Part shown: piece by piece, positions 6,260 through 14,621 of the stretch
Layout of the letters: each line of letters begins with the position of its first letter
Numbering within the stretch: position 1 is the first letter of the stretch
Source of the DNA: Streptomyces zagrosensis
Lineage (GTDB): Bacteria; Actinomycetota; Actinomycetes; Streptomycetales; Streptomycetaceae
Assembly: GCF_014203645.1 (NCBI RefSeq)
Contig: NZ_JACHJL010000037.1
Coordinates: 1-32,668, forward strand
DNA length: 32,668 nt
Reading direction: 5' to 3'
The notes under the pieces: model-generated
What the model saw: only the letters and a program-made list of their open reading frames with translations
Database searches by the model: none
Told to the model about the DNA's origin: nothing
Program-made: the position numbers and the translations under genes

Positions 6260-8812
6260 ATGGGCCGAGCGGAGGACAGGCGGGCGCGCCAGAAGAGTGG
6301 CCGCCGCAGGAGGGTGAAGCCGGCCGACGCGGCGGCATCGGACGGCGCGACCGGCCCGATATCGAGCGACGCACCCGGAGCGATACCGGGCGACCGGCCC
6401 GGCAGAGCGGCCAGAGCGCAGCAACCCGGGCCGGTACAGCAGACACAGCCGGCCGAGGGTGCTAGAGGTGCTCAGCGCGCCAAGAGCGGCAAGGGCGCCA
6501 AGGGCGGCAAGGGCGCCAAGGGCGGCAAGAGCGCCAAGGGCGCCAAGGGCGCCAAGAAGACGGGCCTGCGCCGCTTCTTCACCTGGAAAAAGCTGCTCGC
6601 CTACTTCTTTGGGCTGATCGCCCTGGGCATCGGTGCCTTCGCCGTTCTCTACGCCATCGTGGACGTCCCCTCGGGCAACGCCGCCGCCAAGGCACAGGGC
6701 AATGTCTACCGCTACAGCGATGGCACGGTCTTCGCCCGCACCGGCGACATCAACCGGGAGTCGGTCAAGCTGTCCAAGGTCCCCAAGGACGTGCAGCACA
6801 CCTTCGTCGCCGCCGAGAACAAGAACTTCTACAGCGACTCCGGCGTGGACCTCAAGGGCACTACCCGGGGCATCGTCAATACCCTTCTCGGCCGCGGCAA
6901 GCAGGGTGGTTCGACCATCACCCAGCAGTACGTCAAGAACTACTACCTCACCCAGGACCAGACCGTCTCCCGCAAGGTCAAGGAGCTGGTCATCTCCCTG
7001 AAGGTGGACCGGCAAAAGTCCAAGGACCACATCCTTGAGGGGTACATCAACACCAGCTATTACGGGCGCGGCGCGTACGGCATCCAGGCCGCGGCCCGTG
7101 CGTACTACGGCAAGGAAGTCGAGCAGCTGACCGTCGAGGAGGGCGCCTACCTCGCGGCGCTGCTCCAGGCACCCAGCCAGTACGACTGGGCGGCAGCCGG
7201 CCCTGTGGGCAAGAAACTGGTCAAGCAGCGGTGGAACTACGTACTCGACAACATGGTCGAAAAGGATTGGTTGGACTCCGGCGCACGCGAGGCCATGAAG
7301 TTCCCCGTGCCACGCCCGCCGAAGGCGGTGGCGGGGCTCGATGGGCAGCGCGGCTACCTGGTGAAGCTGGCCGAGCAGGAGTTGATCCGGGGGGGCGTGA
7401 ACGAGCAGGACCTCGTTGCCGCCGGTGGCTGGGACATCACGCTCAACATCGACCGGAACAAGCAGCGCGCGCTGGAGAAGTCCGTCACCTCCGAACTCCG
7501 CAGTGACCTCGACCCGAAGGCGCGCCCCGTAGACGCGCGGGCGCAGGCGGGCGCTGTCTCGGTGGACCCCAAGAACGGCCATATCCTCGCCCTCTACGGG
7601 GGCGAGGACTACACCAAGCACTACGTCAACAACGCCACCCGCGAGGACTACCAGCCCGCCTCCACCTTCAAGCCGCTGATCCTCGCCTCCGCGTACGAAA
7701 ACGGTGCCGAGACTCGGGAGGGCCTGCCGATCCGGCCGAACACGATCTACGACGGCACCAGCAAGCGGCCGGTCAAGGGCAGCGACACCGCGTTCGCGCC
7801 GCCCAACGAGGACGACAAGAGTTATGGCCCGATCAGCGTGCAGCAGGCCATGAACAAGTCCGTCAACTCCGTCTTCGCGCAGATGGCGATCGATGTGGGG
7901 CTCGACGACGTCAAGCAGACCGCGATCGATCTGGGCATGAACGCCAAGGCGGGCGGCTTCGAGGAACGGCCTGCGATGTCCCTCGGCGTGATGGGCGCGA
8001 GCCCCCTGGACATGGCCGGGGTGTACGCGACGCTGGACAACCACGGCAAAAAGGTCACGCCGTCGATCGTGAAGTCGGCGGAGAAGCGGGACGACAAGGC
8101 CGGCCTGCCGGACGCGGTGGGCGACGAGGTCGTCAGCCGCAGCACCGCCGACTCCGTCACCTCCGTCCTGACCGGCGTGGTGGACGACGGCACCGGCTCG
8201 GCGGTACGCACCGAGGGCCAAGCCGTAGCGGGCAAGACCGGCACGTCCGACGACAACAAGTCGGCTTGGTTTGTGGGCTACACACCCGACCTGGTGACGG
8301 CCGTGGGCTTGTTCGGCGAGGCCGACAAGACCCAGGGCAAGATCAAGCAAGGCGAGCAGGTTTCGCTGCGCGGCACGGGCGGTGGCGGCCGGGTCAACGG
8401 CGGTGAGTACCCGGCGGAGATCTGGGCCGCGTACACCAAGGCGGCGCTCAAGGGGCAGGGTTCCTCATCGTTCGACCTCGATGCGGACCTGGGCCCGGCC
8501 GCCCTTCCGACCCGCGAGGCCACCACGCCGCCGCCGGTCACCACCGAGCCCGAGCCCGAGCCGACAACCACCAGGCCGTCCCCGGACCCCGACCCGACCA
8601 CCACAAAGCCCGAGCCGGACCCGACCACCACGAGCCCGTCAACCGACCCGTCCCCGGACCCGACCACGTCTTCACCCGACCCGTCCCCGGACCCGACGAC
8701 CTCTTCGCCCGACCCCGACCCGGACCCTACGGACGACCCGACACTCCTGCCCCGACACGGAAAGTCAGGGCTCCTGCCCTGGCCCGGAACGCCGGGCCGC
8801 GAAAAGCCGTAA
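6260..8812 (+). CDS. Class A penicillin-binding protein (transglycosylase/transpeptidase)
   Basis: This 850-aa bifunctional enzyme polymerises and cross-links peptidoglycan outside the membrane. The cytoplasmic N-terminus (1-110) has a Lys/Gly/Ala repeat (GKGAKGGKGAKGGKSAKGAK), and one membrane anchor spans ~112-136. The GT51 domain spans ~165-340: catalytic Glu ~186 in AAENKNFYSDSG, then GGSTITQQYVKNYYL and RGAYGIQAAARAYYGK. The transpeptidase has the SxxK motif STFK (Ser ~468), SVN (~534-536) and KTGT (~659-662). The last ~100 residues are Pro/Asp/Thr repeats (PDPTTTSP), a likely wall-spanning tail. The start ATG follows GGGAGAG. The sequence recalls the SCO5039-type PBP. Confidence 0.95.
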   Translation: MGRAEDRRARQKSGRRRRVKPADAAASDGATGPISSDAPGAIPGDRPGRAARAQQPGPVQQTQPAEGARGAQRAKSGKGAKGGKGAKGGKSAKGAKGAKKTGLRRFFTWKKLLAYFFGLIALGIGAFAVLYAIVDVPSGNAAAKAQGNVYRYSDGTVFARTGDINRESVKLSKVPKDVQHTFVAAENKNFYSDSGVDLKGTTRGIVNTLLGRGKQGGSTITQQYVKNYYLTQDQTVSRKVKELVISLKVDRQKSKDHILEGYINTSYYGRGAYGIQAAARAYYGKEVEQLTVEEGAYLAALLQAPSQYDWAAAGPVGKKLVKQRWNYVLDNMVEKDWLDSGAREAMKFPVPRPPKAVAGLDGQRGYLVKLAEQELIRGGVNEQDLVAAGGWDITLNIDRNKQRALEKSVTSELRSDLDPKARPVDARAQAGAVSVDPKNGHILALYGGEDYTKHYVNNATREDYQPASTFKPLILASAYENGAETREGLPIRPNTIYDGTSKRPVKGSDTAFAPPNEDDKSYGPISVQQAMNKSVNSVFAQMAIDVGLDDVKQTAIDLGMNAKAGGFEERPAMSLGVMGASPLDMAGVYATLDNHGKKVTPSIVKSAEKRDDKAGLPDAVGDEVVSRSTADSVTSVLTGVVDDGTGSAVRTEGQAVAGKTGTSDDNKSAWFVGYTPDLVTAVGLFGEADKTQGKIKQGEQVSLRGTGGGGRVNGGEYPAEIWAAYTKAALKGQGSSSFDLDADLGPAALPTREATTPPPVTTEPEPEPTTTRPSPDPDPTTTKPEPDPTTTSPSTDPSPDPTTSSPDPSPDPTTSSPDPDPDPTDDPTLLPRHGKSGLLPWPGTPGREKP

Positions 8813-8826
8813 CGAGTCCTGCGCCC

Positions 8827-8884
8827 GAGCCGCTGCCGACCCGCGGTTGAGCGGGCGCCGGCTCACTGGTGGCCGCGCCGGCCA
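8827..8884. terminator. Two hairpins between convergent genes (bidirectional terminator)
   Basis: A compound hairpin has outer arms GAGCCG 8827-8832 and CGGCTC 8859-8864, and an inner stem CCCGC/GCGGG. It is followed by TGGCCG-CGC-CGGCCA (8870-8884), a perfect 6-bp stem. Both lie in the 99-bp gap between the PBP stop and the stop of the oppositely oriented phosphatase gene. There is no T-tract, as is usual in Streptomyces. Confidence 0.55.
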
Positions 8885-8911
8885 GCGGTGACCCTCGGGT
8901 GCAGGTGCACC

Positions 8912-11056
8912 TCACACCTTGCTATCCGGAGTGGGCCGGACCACGGGTGGGATGGCCAGTTCGAACCACACCACCTTTCCCGTGCTCAGGCGTGTCGCGC
9001 CCCAGCGTCTCGCCAAGCGGTTGACCAGGTAGAGGCCGCGACCGCCCTCGTCGGACGGGCGGGCCTGGCGCAGGCGGGGGAGTTGCGGGACGTCGTCGCC
9101 TACCTCGCAGCGCAGCACGTCCGTCCGCAGCAGCCGCAGGGTGATCGGCCGCTCGGCGTACCGCACGGCATTGGTGACCACCTCGGATACCAGCAGCTCC
9201 ACCGAGTCGGTCAACTCCTCCAAATCCCAGCGCGAGAGCGCACGCCGGGCCAGCCTGCGGGCCTGCCCGGCGGTCTGCGCCTTGGGATCGAGGAACCAGT
9301 ACGCGACGTCGCTGGGTGCGATGCCCTCGAACCGCGCGGCGAGCAGCGCGACATCGTCGTCCCGGTCGCCCGGGCCGAGCATGTCAAGGACCTCGTCGCA
9401 CAGCGCCTCAAGAGGCGGCGGATTGGGGCCGGTCAGCCGGGCCGTCTCGGTCAGCCGCTCGCGAAGCTGGTTGATGCCGGTCCATACGTCCCGGATGCGC
9501 GACTCCACCAGACCATCGGTGTAGAGCATGAGCGTCGCGCCCGCGGGGGCGTCCAGCTCAACGGCCTCGAAGTCCACGCCACCGACCCCGATCGGCGCCC
9601 CGGGCGGCACCCGAAGCACCTCGGCCCGGCCGCCCCGGTGCAGCAGGAGTGGCGGCGGATGCCCGGCGTTGGCGATCACGATGCGGTGCGCGACCGGGTC
9701 GTAGACCGCGTACAAGCAGGTGGCCATCCGGTCCGTGCCGAGCCGTTGGGCCTGCTCGTCGAGGTGGTGCAGCACCTCCTGCGGTGGCAGGTCGAGCCCG
9801 GCCAACGTCTGTGCCGTCGTACGGAGCTGCCCCATGATCGCGGCGGAGGTCATGGAGTGGCCCATGACGTCGCCGACGACCAGCGCGACGCGGTTGCCTG
9901 GCAGCGGGATCGCGTCGTACCAGTCGCCGCCGACCCGTGCGCTCTCGGCGGCGGGCAGATAGCGGCTGGCGAGCCGTACCCCGGTGGGCTGGGGGAGCGA
10001 GTCGGGCAGCATCGTGCGCTGCAACTCGTCGGCGATGTACACCTCGCGCCCGTACAGCACGGCCTTGTCCACGCCCAGCGCGGTGTGCGTCGCGAGTTGA
10101 GCGGCGACGAGTAGATCGTCCCGCTCGAAGGGAGGTCGGTCGGGGCGGCGGATGAAGACGGCGGCACCGGTCACCCGGCGGCGACCGCGCAGCGGCGCGA
10201 GGATGGAACGTTGCCCCATCGCCACCGTGCGGCCTTCGCCGAGGAGTTCGGGCAGCGCGGCCCGGGCCGCGGCCGAGTCGCCGAAGACCGGGCGCACCCC
10301 GCGCAGCACCTCAGCGAGCGGCCCACCGGAATGCACCTCGCACAGATCGGCCGCGGGCCCGCCGCCGAGCGCCGGGGACAGGTCGGGGCCCGATGGCAGT
10401 AGCGGCAGCCGGGTCTCGGTGTCGGCCTCCTCCGGAATGCGGTCGGTGCGGCGCAGCCGCAGCATCACCGGGTCCACCGGGCGCTCGTCACCGACCGGTA
10501 GCGGGTCTCGCAGGTAGACCAGGATGGCGTCCGCGAAGGTGGGCACGGTGGCCCGGCACAGCCCAAGGACGATCTCGTCGAGGTCGATGCCGCGCGCGAT
10601 GCGGCGGGTCGCCGCGCCGACGTAGCGCAGCCGCTCACCGGCGCGCGCCGCGAGGGCGATTGCCTCGGCTTCGGACGGTGCGGTGGCGGGGAGCGGGGTG
10701 GCCGGCGCCGTGGTGGGCTGCTGCGCCGTGGAGGACCGCTGCGCCGTGGTGGGCTGCTGCGACACAGCGTCGGCCGGTACGGGCCGCTGCGTGGCGGAGG
10801 CGTCGGCGGGCCGACCCAGCGGGGCCGGCAGACCGGTCGCCGGCAGCTCGGAGGGGTGTGGCTCGGCCTCGTGTCCGGTGGGGCGCGGCCGATGGTCTGG
10901 CCCGGGCTCTGGTGCGGCGGCCGGGCCGGGGCCCTGTCGCAGATCGGTACGCGGGTCGGGGACCGCGCCGTGCGCGTCCTCGGGCATGGCCGCGCCCGAG
11001 GCGGCCGGGGGTGCGGCAGCCTGCCTGCGGTCGTGGGAGGTGGGATGCTCCGTCAC
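8912..11056 (-). CDS. GAF - PP2C (SpoIIE/RsbU-type) phosphatase - HATPase regulator
   Basis: This 714-aa multidomain regulator belongs to anti-sigma/anti-anti-sigma signalling. The first ~140 residues are disordered. A GAF-like sensor follows (RLRYVGAATRRIARGIDLDE onward, including CRATVPTFADAILVYLRD). The SpoIIE-type phosphatase has ELQRTMLPDSLP, RVGGDWYDAIPLP, LVVGDVMGHSM, NAGHPPPLLL and YTDGLVESR, including its metal-binding aspartates. A C-terminal RsbW-like ATPase has ELLVSEVVTNAVRYAE (N box) and DEGGRGLYLVNRLA (G box). One chain may thus both phosphorylate and dephosphorylate antagonist proteins. The start is uncertain: GTG 11056 has GGA upstream, while a longer GTG at 11107 has no ribosome site. 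Confidence 0.88.
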   Translation of the reverse strand: MTEHPTSHDRRQAAAPPAASGAAMPEDAHGAVPDPRTDLRQGPGPAAAPEPGPDHRPRPTGHEAEPHPSELPATGLPAPLGRPADASATQRPVPADAVSQQPTTAQRSSTAQQPTTAPATPLPATAPSEAEAIALAARAGERLRYVGAATRRIARGIDLDEIVLGLCRATVPTFADAILVYLRDPLPVGDERPVDPVMLRLRRTDRIPEEADTETRLPLLPSGPDLSPALGGGPAADLCEVHSGGPLAEVLRGVRPVFGDSAAARAALPELLGEGRTVAMGQRSILAPLRGRRRVTGAAVFIRRPDRPPFERDDLLVAAQLATHTALGVDKAVLYGREVYIADELQRTMLPDSLPQPTGVRLASRYLPAAESARVGGDWYDAIPLPGNRVALVVGDVMGHSMTSAAIMGQLRTTAQTLAGLDLPPQEVLHHLDEQAQRLGTDRMATCLYAVYDPVAHRIVIANAGHPPPLLLHRGGRAEVLRVPPGAPIGVGGVDFEAVELDAPAGATLMLYTDGLVESRIRDVWTGINQLRERLTETARLTGPNPPPLEALCDEVLDMLGPGDRDDDVALLAARFEGIAPSDVAYWFLDPKAQTAGQARRLARRALSRWDLEELTDSVELLVSEVVTNAVRYAERPITLRLLRTDVLRCEVGDDVPQLPRLRQARPSDEGGRGLYLVNRLARRWGATRLSTGKVVWFELAIPPVVRPTPDSKV

Positions 11057-11112
11057 GCGTGGGTTTCCATCCGTCCGGGGCTGTGCGCCCGCGTCGGTCG
11101 GGCGCACCGATA

Positions 11113-11817
11113 TCAGGCGCGTCGTCGGCAGTGCAGGAAGAGCTGGAGCTCTGGTGGCACGTCCGTGCTGGCTGGGGCGTACGCGTGCGACTCCTCCTTA
11201 GCGACGTCGAAGCCCGCGTCGTGCACGACCTGGTGTAGTTCGTCCCGTAGGTAGCCGGATACCCGGATCGAGTTGCCGAGGAACGGAATCGCAAAGTCGT
11301 CCACATCCGCCTCCACCATGGACAAGACCAACAGGCCCTGTGGCTTCAGCATCCCGTACAGCGTGCGCAGCGCGTGCGGAATCTCCGCGCGTGGCAGCAT
11401 CAGCAGCGAGAAGAACGCGCTAGCGCCGTCGAATCGCCCCAGGTCACGCGGTCCGCCGGGGCCGTAGGGCGCGCCGGACTGCAATTGGGCGATGTCAACG
11501 AGGTGGAAGCTTGCGCCGGGCACGTTTTCGCGGGCGAGCTTGAGCATGACGGGCGAGATGTCTATGCCGATCACCTCGTGCCCCGCGTCGCTGAGTTGGC
11601 GCGCGGTGGGTAGCCCGGTGCCGCTGCCGACGTCGAGCACCCGCGCTCCCGCGGGCAGCGCATCGACCATCCACTGGCCGGATTGGAGCTGCCCCTCCTT
11701 GTGGGGGAACGCTTCGTCGTACCGGTCACCGATCGCGTCGAACGCCTCTGCTTGTCCGCTGCGATCGATCTCTAACCGGCTGTACCCCTTGTGCCCGTGG
11801 TAGTCGGCACCGCTCAC
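11113..11817 (-). CDS. Class I SAM-dependent methyltransferase
   Basis: The product is 234 aa. Motif I is VLDVGSGTGLPTARQL, the acidic SAM-ribose contact is in EVIGIDISPVML, and a later strand is FDGASAFFSLLMLPR. After it comes a helical region ending with the YGMLKPQGLLVLSMVEADVD motif typical of the Methyltransf_11/25 fold. GTG 11817 was chosen because AAGGG lies 7 nt before it; the open frame goes on to 11937 without a ribosome site. The substrate cannot be told. It sits between the phosphatase regulator and the DUF402 gene, all on the minus strand, with 56 bp to the next gene. Confidence 0.88.
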   Translation of the reverse strand: MSGADYHGHKGYSRLEIDRSGQAEAFDAIGDRYDEAFPHKEGQLQSGQWMVDALPAGARVLDVGSGTGLPTARQLSDAGHEVIGIDISPVMLKLARENVPGASFHLVDIAQLQSGAPYGPGGPRDLGRFDGASAFFSLLMLPRAEIPHALRTLYGMLKPQGLLVLSMVEADVDDFAIPFLGNSIRVSGYLRDELHQVVHDAGFDVAKEESHAYAPASTDVPPELQLFLHCRRRA

Positions 11818-11938
11818 GACATCGCCCTTCTGTGACCGCACGTCAAAATTCTTATCGTGTTCGTGAGTTGCGTTTGTTTGATTTCCTGCCGGAGCAGAGT
11901 TACGGAGGACGATCCTACGTTTGAAGCCCAGGTCCACA

Positions 11939-12634
11939 TCAAGAGGCTTGTGACCTTGGGTGGGCCAGTGTGCGGTGCCAGTCCGCTGGAAGGGCGGGTA
12001 CCGGCCATGTCGGGTTCGGCCGCCAGTTCTCCCAACCCTCCCGGAATGGAGCCCCCCAAGAGGTGATGAGGTCGATGGCGGCGCGGCCGGCGGCCCGTAC
12101 TCGCCCCGCCTGGTGCGGGGGCATCAAGCCCGCGCGCTGTGCCTGCGCGAACTCGTCCTCGTCCTTCCAGTCCCAGCTCCGGTCCGGGTAGACCGCGATG
12201 TCCAGGAAGTGGTCCTGCGAGTCGATGCCTCCGCCCCAACGGACGCGTGGCTCCTCCAGGTTCACGTACCAGTTCCGGAACCGCCAGCCGTCGTCCCAAA
12301 ACAGCCATACCGACCACGGTTCTCCGGGGCTGGCCAACTTGAGCACTCCGGTACCCAGCCAGCGGCAGCGGGCGATGGTGCGCGGCTTGGTGTAGCGGGT
12401 GGTGAGGGGCTCCAGATGGACTTCTGTGCCATCGGCCATGCGCGGCTTGACGCACAGGGTGTCGGCGGCGAGCCAGACGGCCAGCAGGTCATCGGTGTCC
12501 TGGACGACGGTCACCGGGCGGCAGATATGGATGCCGTCGTGGCCATTGGCCCGGTAGCGCCACAGGATCTGCGCTCCCGGCACCCAGTGGGCGGCGCCGG
12601 TCGCGCCCCTCGTCTCCACCATGTCCGCTGTCAT
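11939..12634 (-). CDS. DUF402 / FomD-like nucleotide phosphohydrolase family protein
   Basis: The 231-aa product has the DUF402 core: WVPGAQILWRYRANG, then PWSVWLFWDDGWRFRNWYVN and LEEPRVRW, then DHFLDIAVYPDRSWDWKDEDEF. The last stretch carries the Asp/Glu residues that bind divalent metals in the FomD and nucleoside-phosphatase members of this fold. Family members hydrolyse nucleoside di- or triphosphates or CMP-linked phosphonates; the substrate here is unknown. ATG 12634 has no clear ribosome site, and ATG four codons further in is an alternative. The gene is single-copy core sequence in streptomycetes as far as I recall. Confidence 0.82.
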   Translation of the reverse strand: MTADMVETRGATGAAHWVPGAQILWRYRANGHDGIHICRPVTVVQDTDDLLAVWLAADTLCVKPRMADGTEVHLEPLTTRYTKPRTIARCRWLGTGVLKLASPGEPWSVWLFWDDGWRFRNWYVNLEEPRVRWGGGIDSQDHFLDIAVYPDRSWDWKDEDEFAQAQRAGLMPPHQAGRVRAAGRAAIDLITSWGAPFREGWENWRPNPTWPVPALPADWHRTLAHPRSQAS

Positions 12635-12813
12635 GAGCAGATCTTAGGCGCGGCAAGGCCGAAGCGCCGTGATGAATCCCATTTCCTGGAGGCTCTGGGC
12701 AACGCTCATGGGCCTGGCCGGCAAACGGCCGGGGAACGGTCGCTGCACTAGGCCGGGGCGCGACCCGGAAAGGCGTGCGGACCTGGCCGGAACCGCGGGC
12801 GCGACCCGCTCTC

Positions 12814-12834
12814 GGTGACGGACGCACCGTCACC
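12814..12834 (-). terminator. Perfect 8-bp hairpin downstream of fumC
   Basis: GGTGACGG (12814-12821) and CCGTCACC (12827-12834) pair perfectly around a 5-nt loop. It is the second hairpin met by transcription leaving fumC. Confidence 0.5.
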
Positions 12835-12843
12835 CGTGAGCCC

Positions 12844-12878
12844 CGCCCCGGGACCAGGCTGATGGCGGGCCCGGGGCG
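12844..12878 (-). terminator. 9-bp hairpin downstream of fumC
   Basis: CGCCCCGGG (12844-12852) and CCCGGGGCG (12870-12878) are perfect inverted repeats with a 17-nt loop, about 50 bp after the fumC stop. It has no T-tract. It probably acts with the C-rich tract just upstream in the transcript. Confidence 0.55.
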
Positions 12879-12885
12879 CGCGTCT

Positions 12886-12940
12886 AGGGGGGGTATAGGG
12901 GTACGGGAAATAGGGGTACGTATAGGGGTTCTAGGGGTGG
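12886..12940. other. G-run tract (+) / C-rich transcript (-) over the fumC stop
   Basis: The + strand has repeated TAGGGGTACG-like units with at least six runs of three or more G in ~50 bp, spaced 1-8 nt, which fits a G-quadruplex pattern. The fumC transcript carries the complement: C-rich, nearly G-free RNA starting in the last codons and running past the stop (TAG, 12933-12931). This composition suits a Rho-utilisation site. Confidence 0.5.
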
Positions 12941-14322
12941 GTCATCCGCAGTACGTCGAGCGCTTCGTCCAGCTGTTCCAACGTCAGGTCACCGCGCTCC
13001 ACATAGCCGGACTCCAATACCACCTGACGGATGGTCTTACGCTCGGCCAGCGACCGCTTGACGACCTTCGCGGCCTCCTCGTAGCCGATGTACCGGTTGA
13101 GCGGGGTGACCACGGACGGCGAGGACTCCGCGTACTCCCTGGCCCGCTCGGCGTCGGCGGTGATGCCGTCGATGGTGCGGTCCGCGAGGAGCCGGGCGGC
13201 GTTGCTGAGCAGCCGGATGGATTCCAGCAGGTTCTTGGCGATCACCGGCAGCATCACGTTGAGCTCGAAGTTGCCCGCGGCGCCCGCCGTGGCCACCGTT
13301 GTGTCATTGCCCGTGACCTGGGCGGCGACCATCAGCACGGCCTCCGGGATCACCGGATTCACCTTGCCCGGCATGATCGAGGAGCCGGGCTGAAGGTCGG
13401 GCAGCGCGATCTCGGCCAGCCCGGTACGCGGGCCGGAGGCCATCCAGCGCAGGTCGTTACAGATCTTGGTGAGGCCGACCGCGATGGTACGGAGCTGGCC
13501 GGAGGTCTCCACCAGGCCATCGCGCGCGCCCTGCGCCTCGAAGTGGTTCCTGGCCTCGGTCAGGGGCAGCCCGGTGGCTTCGGCGATCTCGGCGATGACG
13601 GCGGCCGAGAAGCCGGGCGGGGTGTTGATGCCGGTGCCCACGGCGGTGCCACCCAGCGGCAGTTCGGCCAGTCGCGGCAGCGCGCTGCGCAGCCGCTCCA
13701 CGCCGTAGCGCACCTGTGCCGCGTAGCCGCCGAACTCCTGGCCGAGCGTCACAGGGGTCGCGTCCATCAGATGCGTCCGCCCGGACTTCACCACCTCGGC
13801 GAACTCCTCCGCCTTGCGCTCCAGCGCCTCAGCAAGGTGATCGAGCGCCGGGATCAGGTCAGCGGTGACGGCCGCGGTGGCCGCGATGTGGATCGAGGAC
13901 GGGAAGACGTCGTTGGACGACTGGCTGGCGTTGACGTGGTCATTGGGGTGTACGGGGCGGCCGAGGCGCTCGCTAGCCAGTGTGGCGATGACCTCGTTGG
14001 TGTTCATGTTGGACGAGGTGCCCGACCCGGTCTGGAACACATCGACGGGGAAGTGGTCGTCCCACTGCCCGCCGGCGACCTCGGCCGCCGCCGAGGCAAT
14101 GGCCTGTGCGATGTCCTTCTCGATCACCGAAAGCCCGGCGTTGACCGTGGCCGCCGCTGCCTTGATCTGGGCGAGCGCCTGGATATGCGCCCGTTCGAGC
14201 CGCTGCCCCGACAGGGGGAAGTTTTCCACCGCACGCTGGGTTTGCGCCCGCCACTTGGCGTCCACCGGAACCCGTACCTCACCCATCGAGTCGTGCTCGA
14301 CCCGGTAGTGCTTGTCACTCAT
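12931..14322 (-). CDS. fumC: Class II fumarate hydratase
   Basis: This 463-aa, oxygen-stable, iron-free fumarase of the aspartase/fumarase superfamily interconverts fumarate and malate in the TCA cycle. Visible motifs are SGTSSNMNTNEVIA, HPNDHVNASQSSNDVFPSS, and TPVTLGQEFGGYA. The superfamily signature GSSIMPGKVNPVIPE, at about residue 313, holds the catalytic serine loop. The length is normal. ATG 14322 follows GGAGGTGGG at a good distance; the frame extends seven codons upstream across the ribosome site, so that is rejected. The second fumarase lies directly upstream on the same strand, 299 bp away. Confidence 0.97.
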   Translation of the reverse strand: MSDKHYRVEHDSMGEVRVPVDAKWRAQTQRAVENFPLSGQRLERAHIQALAQIKAAAATVNAGLSVIEKDIAQAIASAAAEVAGGQWDDHFPVDVFQTGSGTSSNMNTNEVIATLASERLGRPVHPNDHVNASQSSNDVFPSSIHIAATAAVTADLIPALDHLAEALERKAEEFAEVVKSGRTHLMDATPVTLGQEFGGYAAQVRYGVERLRSALPRLAELPLGGTAVGTGINTPPGFSAAVIAEIAEATGLPLTEARNHFEAQGARDGLVETSGQLRTIAVGLTKICNDLRWMASGPRTGLAEIALPDLQPGSSIMPGKVNPVIPEAVLMVAAQVTGNDTTVATAGAAGNFELNVMLPVIAKNLLESIRLLSNAARLLADRTIDGITADAERAREYAESSPSVVTPLNRYIGYEEAAKVVKRSLAERKTIRQVVLESGYVERGDLTLEQLDEALDVLRMTHP

Positions 14323-14382
14323 CGTTGACCCACCTCCTACCAAGCCCAGCGCTCGTCCGGTGCCGGGTGTTCCCCAGCGACC

Positions 14383-14409
14383 TTACCTGTCTGTACATAC
14401 CGCAGGTAA
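14383..14409. promoter_or_regulatory. Inverted repeat upstream of fumC
   Basis: TTACCTG (14383-14389) and CAGGTAA (14403-14409) are perfect inverted 7-mers, 13 bp apart, with TGTACA between them. The site is 60-90 bp upstream of the fumC ATG and is a plausible operator or promoter element. Confidence 0.4.
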
Positions 14410-14621
14410 CGCCTGAATCGGCAGGTCAGAGGGCAGTGTGATGGCCAGTGTGATGGCCGGCCCCGCGGCCGGCCGGCCGTGCGCCCCGCTGCCTGGCCGT
14501 GCGCCCCGCCGCCTGGCCGGGCGGCTGAGCGAACGGGTCGCTCGGCAGCCAGGCGGCTAGGGGCAGACGGCCACGAGGCCAGGAGGTTTCGAGAGCTGGA
14601 GCTAGCAGTGGGCCGTGGGGC
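14410..14621. other. Repeat-rich spacer between the two fumarase genes
   Basis: No gene is seen. It holds a direct duplication of GTGTGATGGCC, a GGCCGG-rich hairpin segment, a near-duplicate CCGTGCGCCCCGC block, and GAGCGA-ACGGG-TCGCTC. A short GGGGC-TCAC-GCCCC hairpin spans the class I fumarase stop at ~14622. These could end the class I fumarase transcript. Confidence 0.45.

Noticed and set aside
6173..8350. 725-codon minus-strand frame opposite the PBP gene
   Set aside because: Antisense shadow of a clear PBP with all catalytic motifs; no domain recognised on the minus strand.
12775..14328. 517-codon plus-strand frame opposite fumC
   Set aside because: Rich in Arg/Gly/His/Asp with no family features; typical high-G+C antisense shadow.
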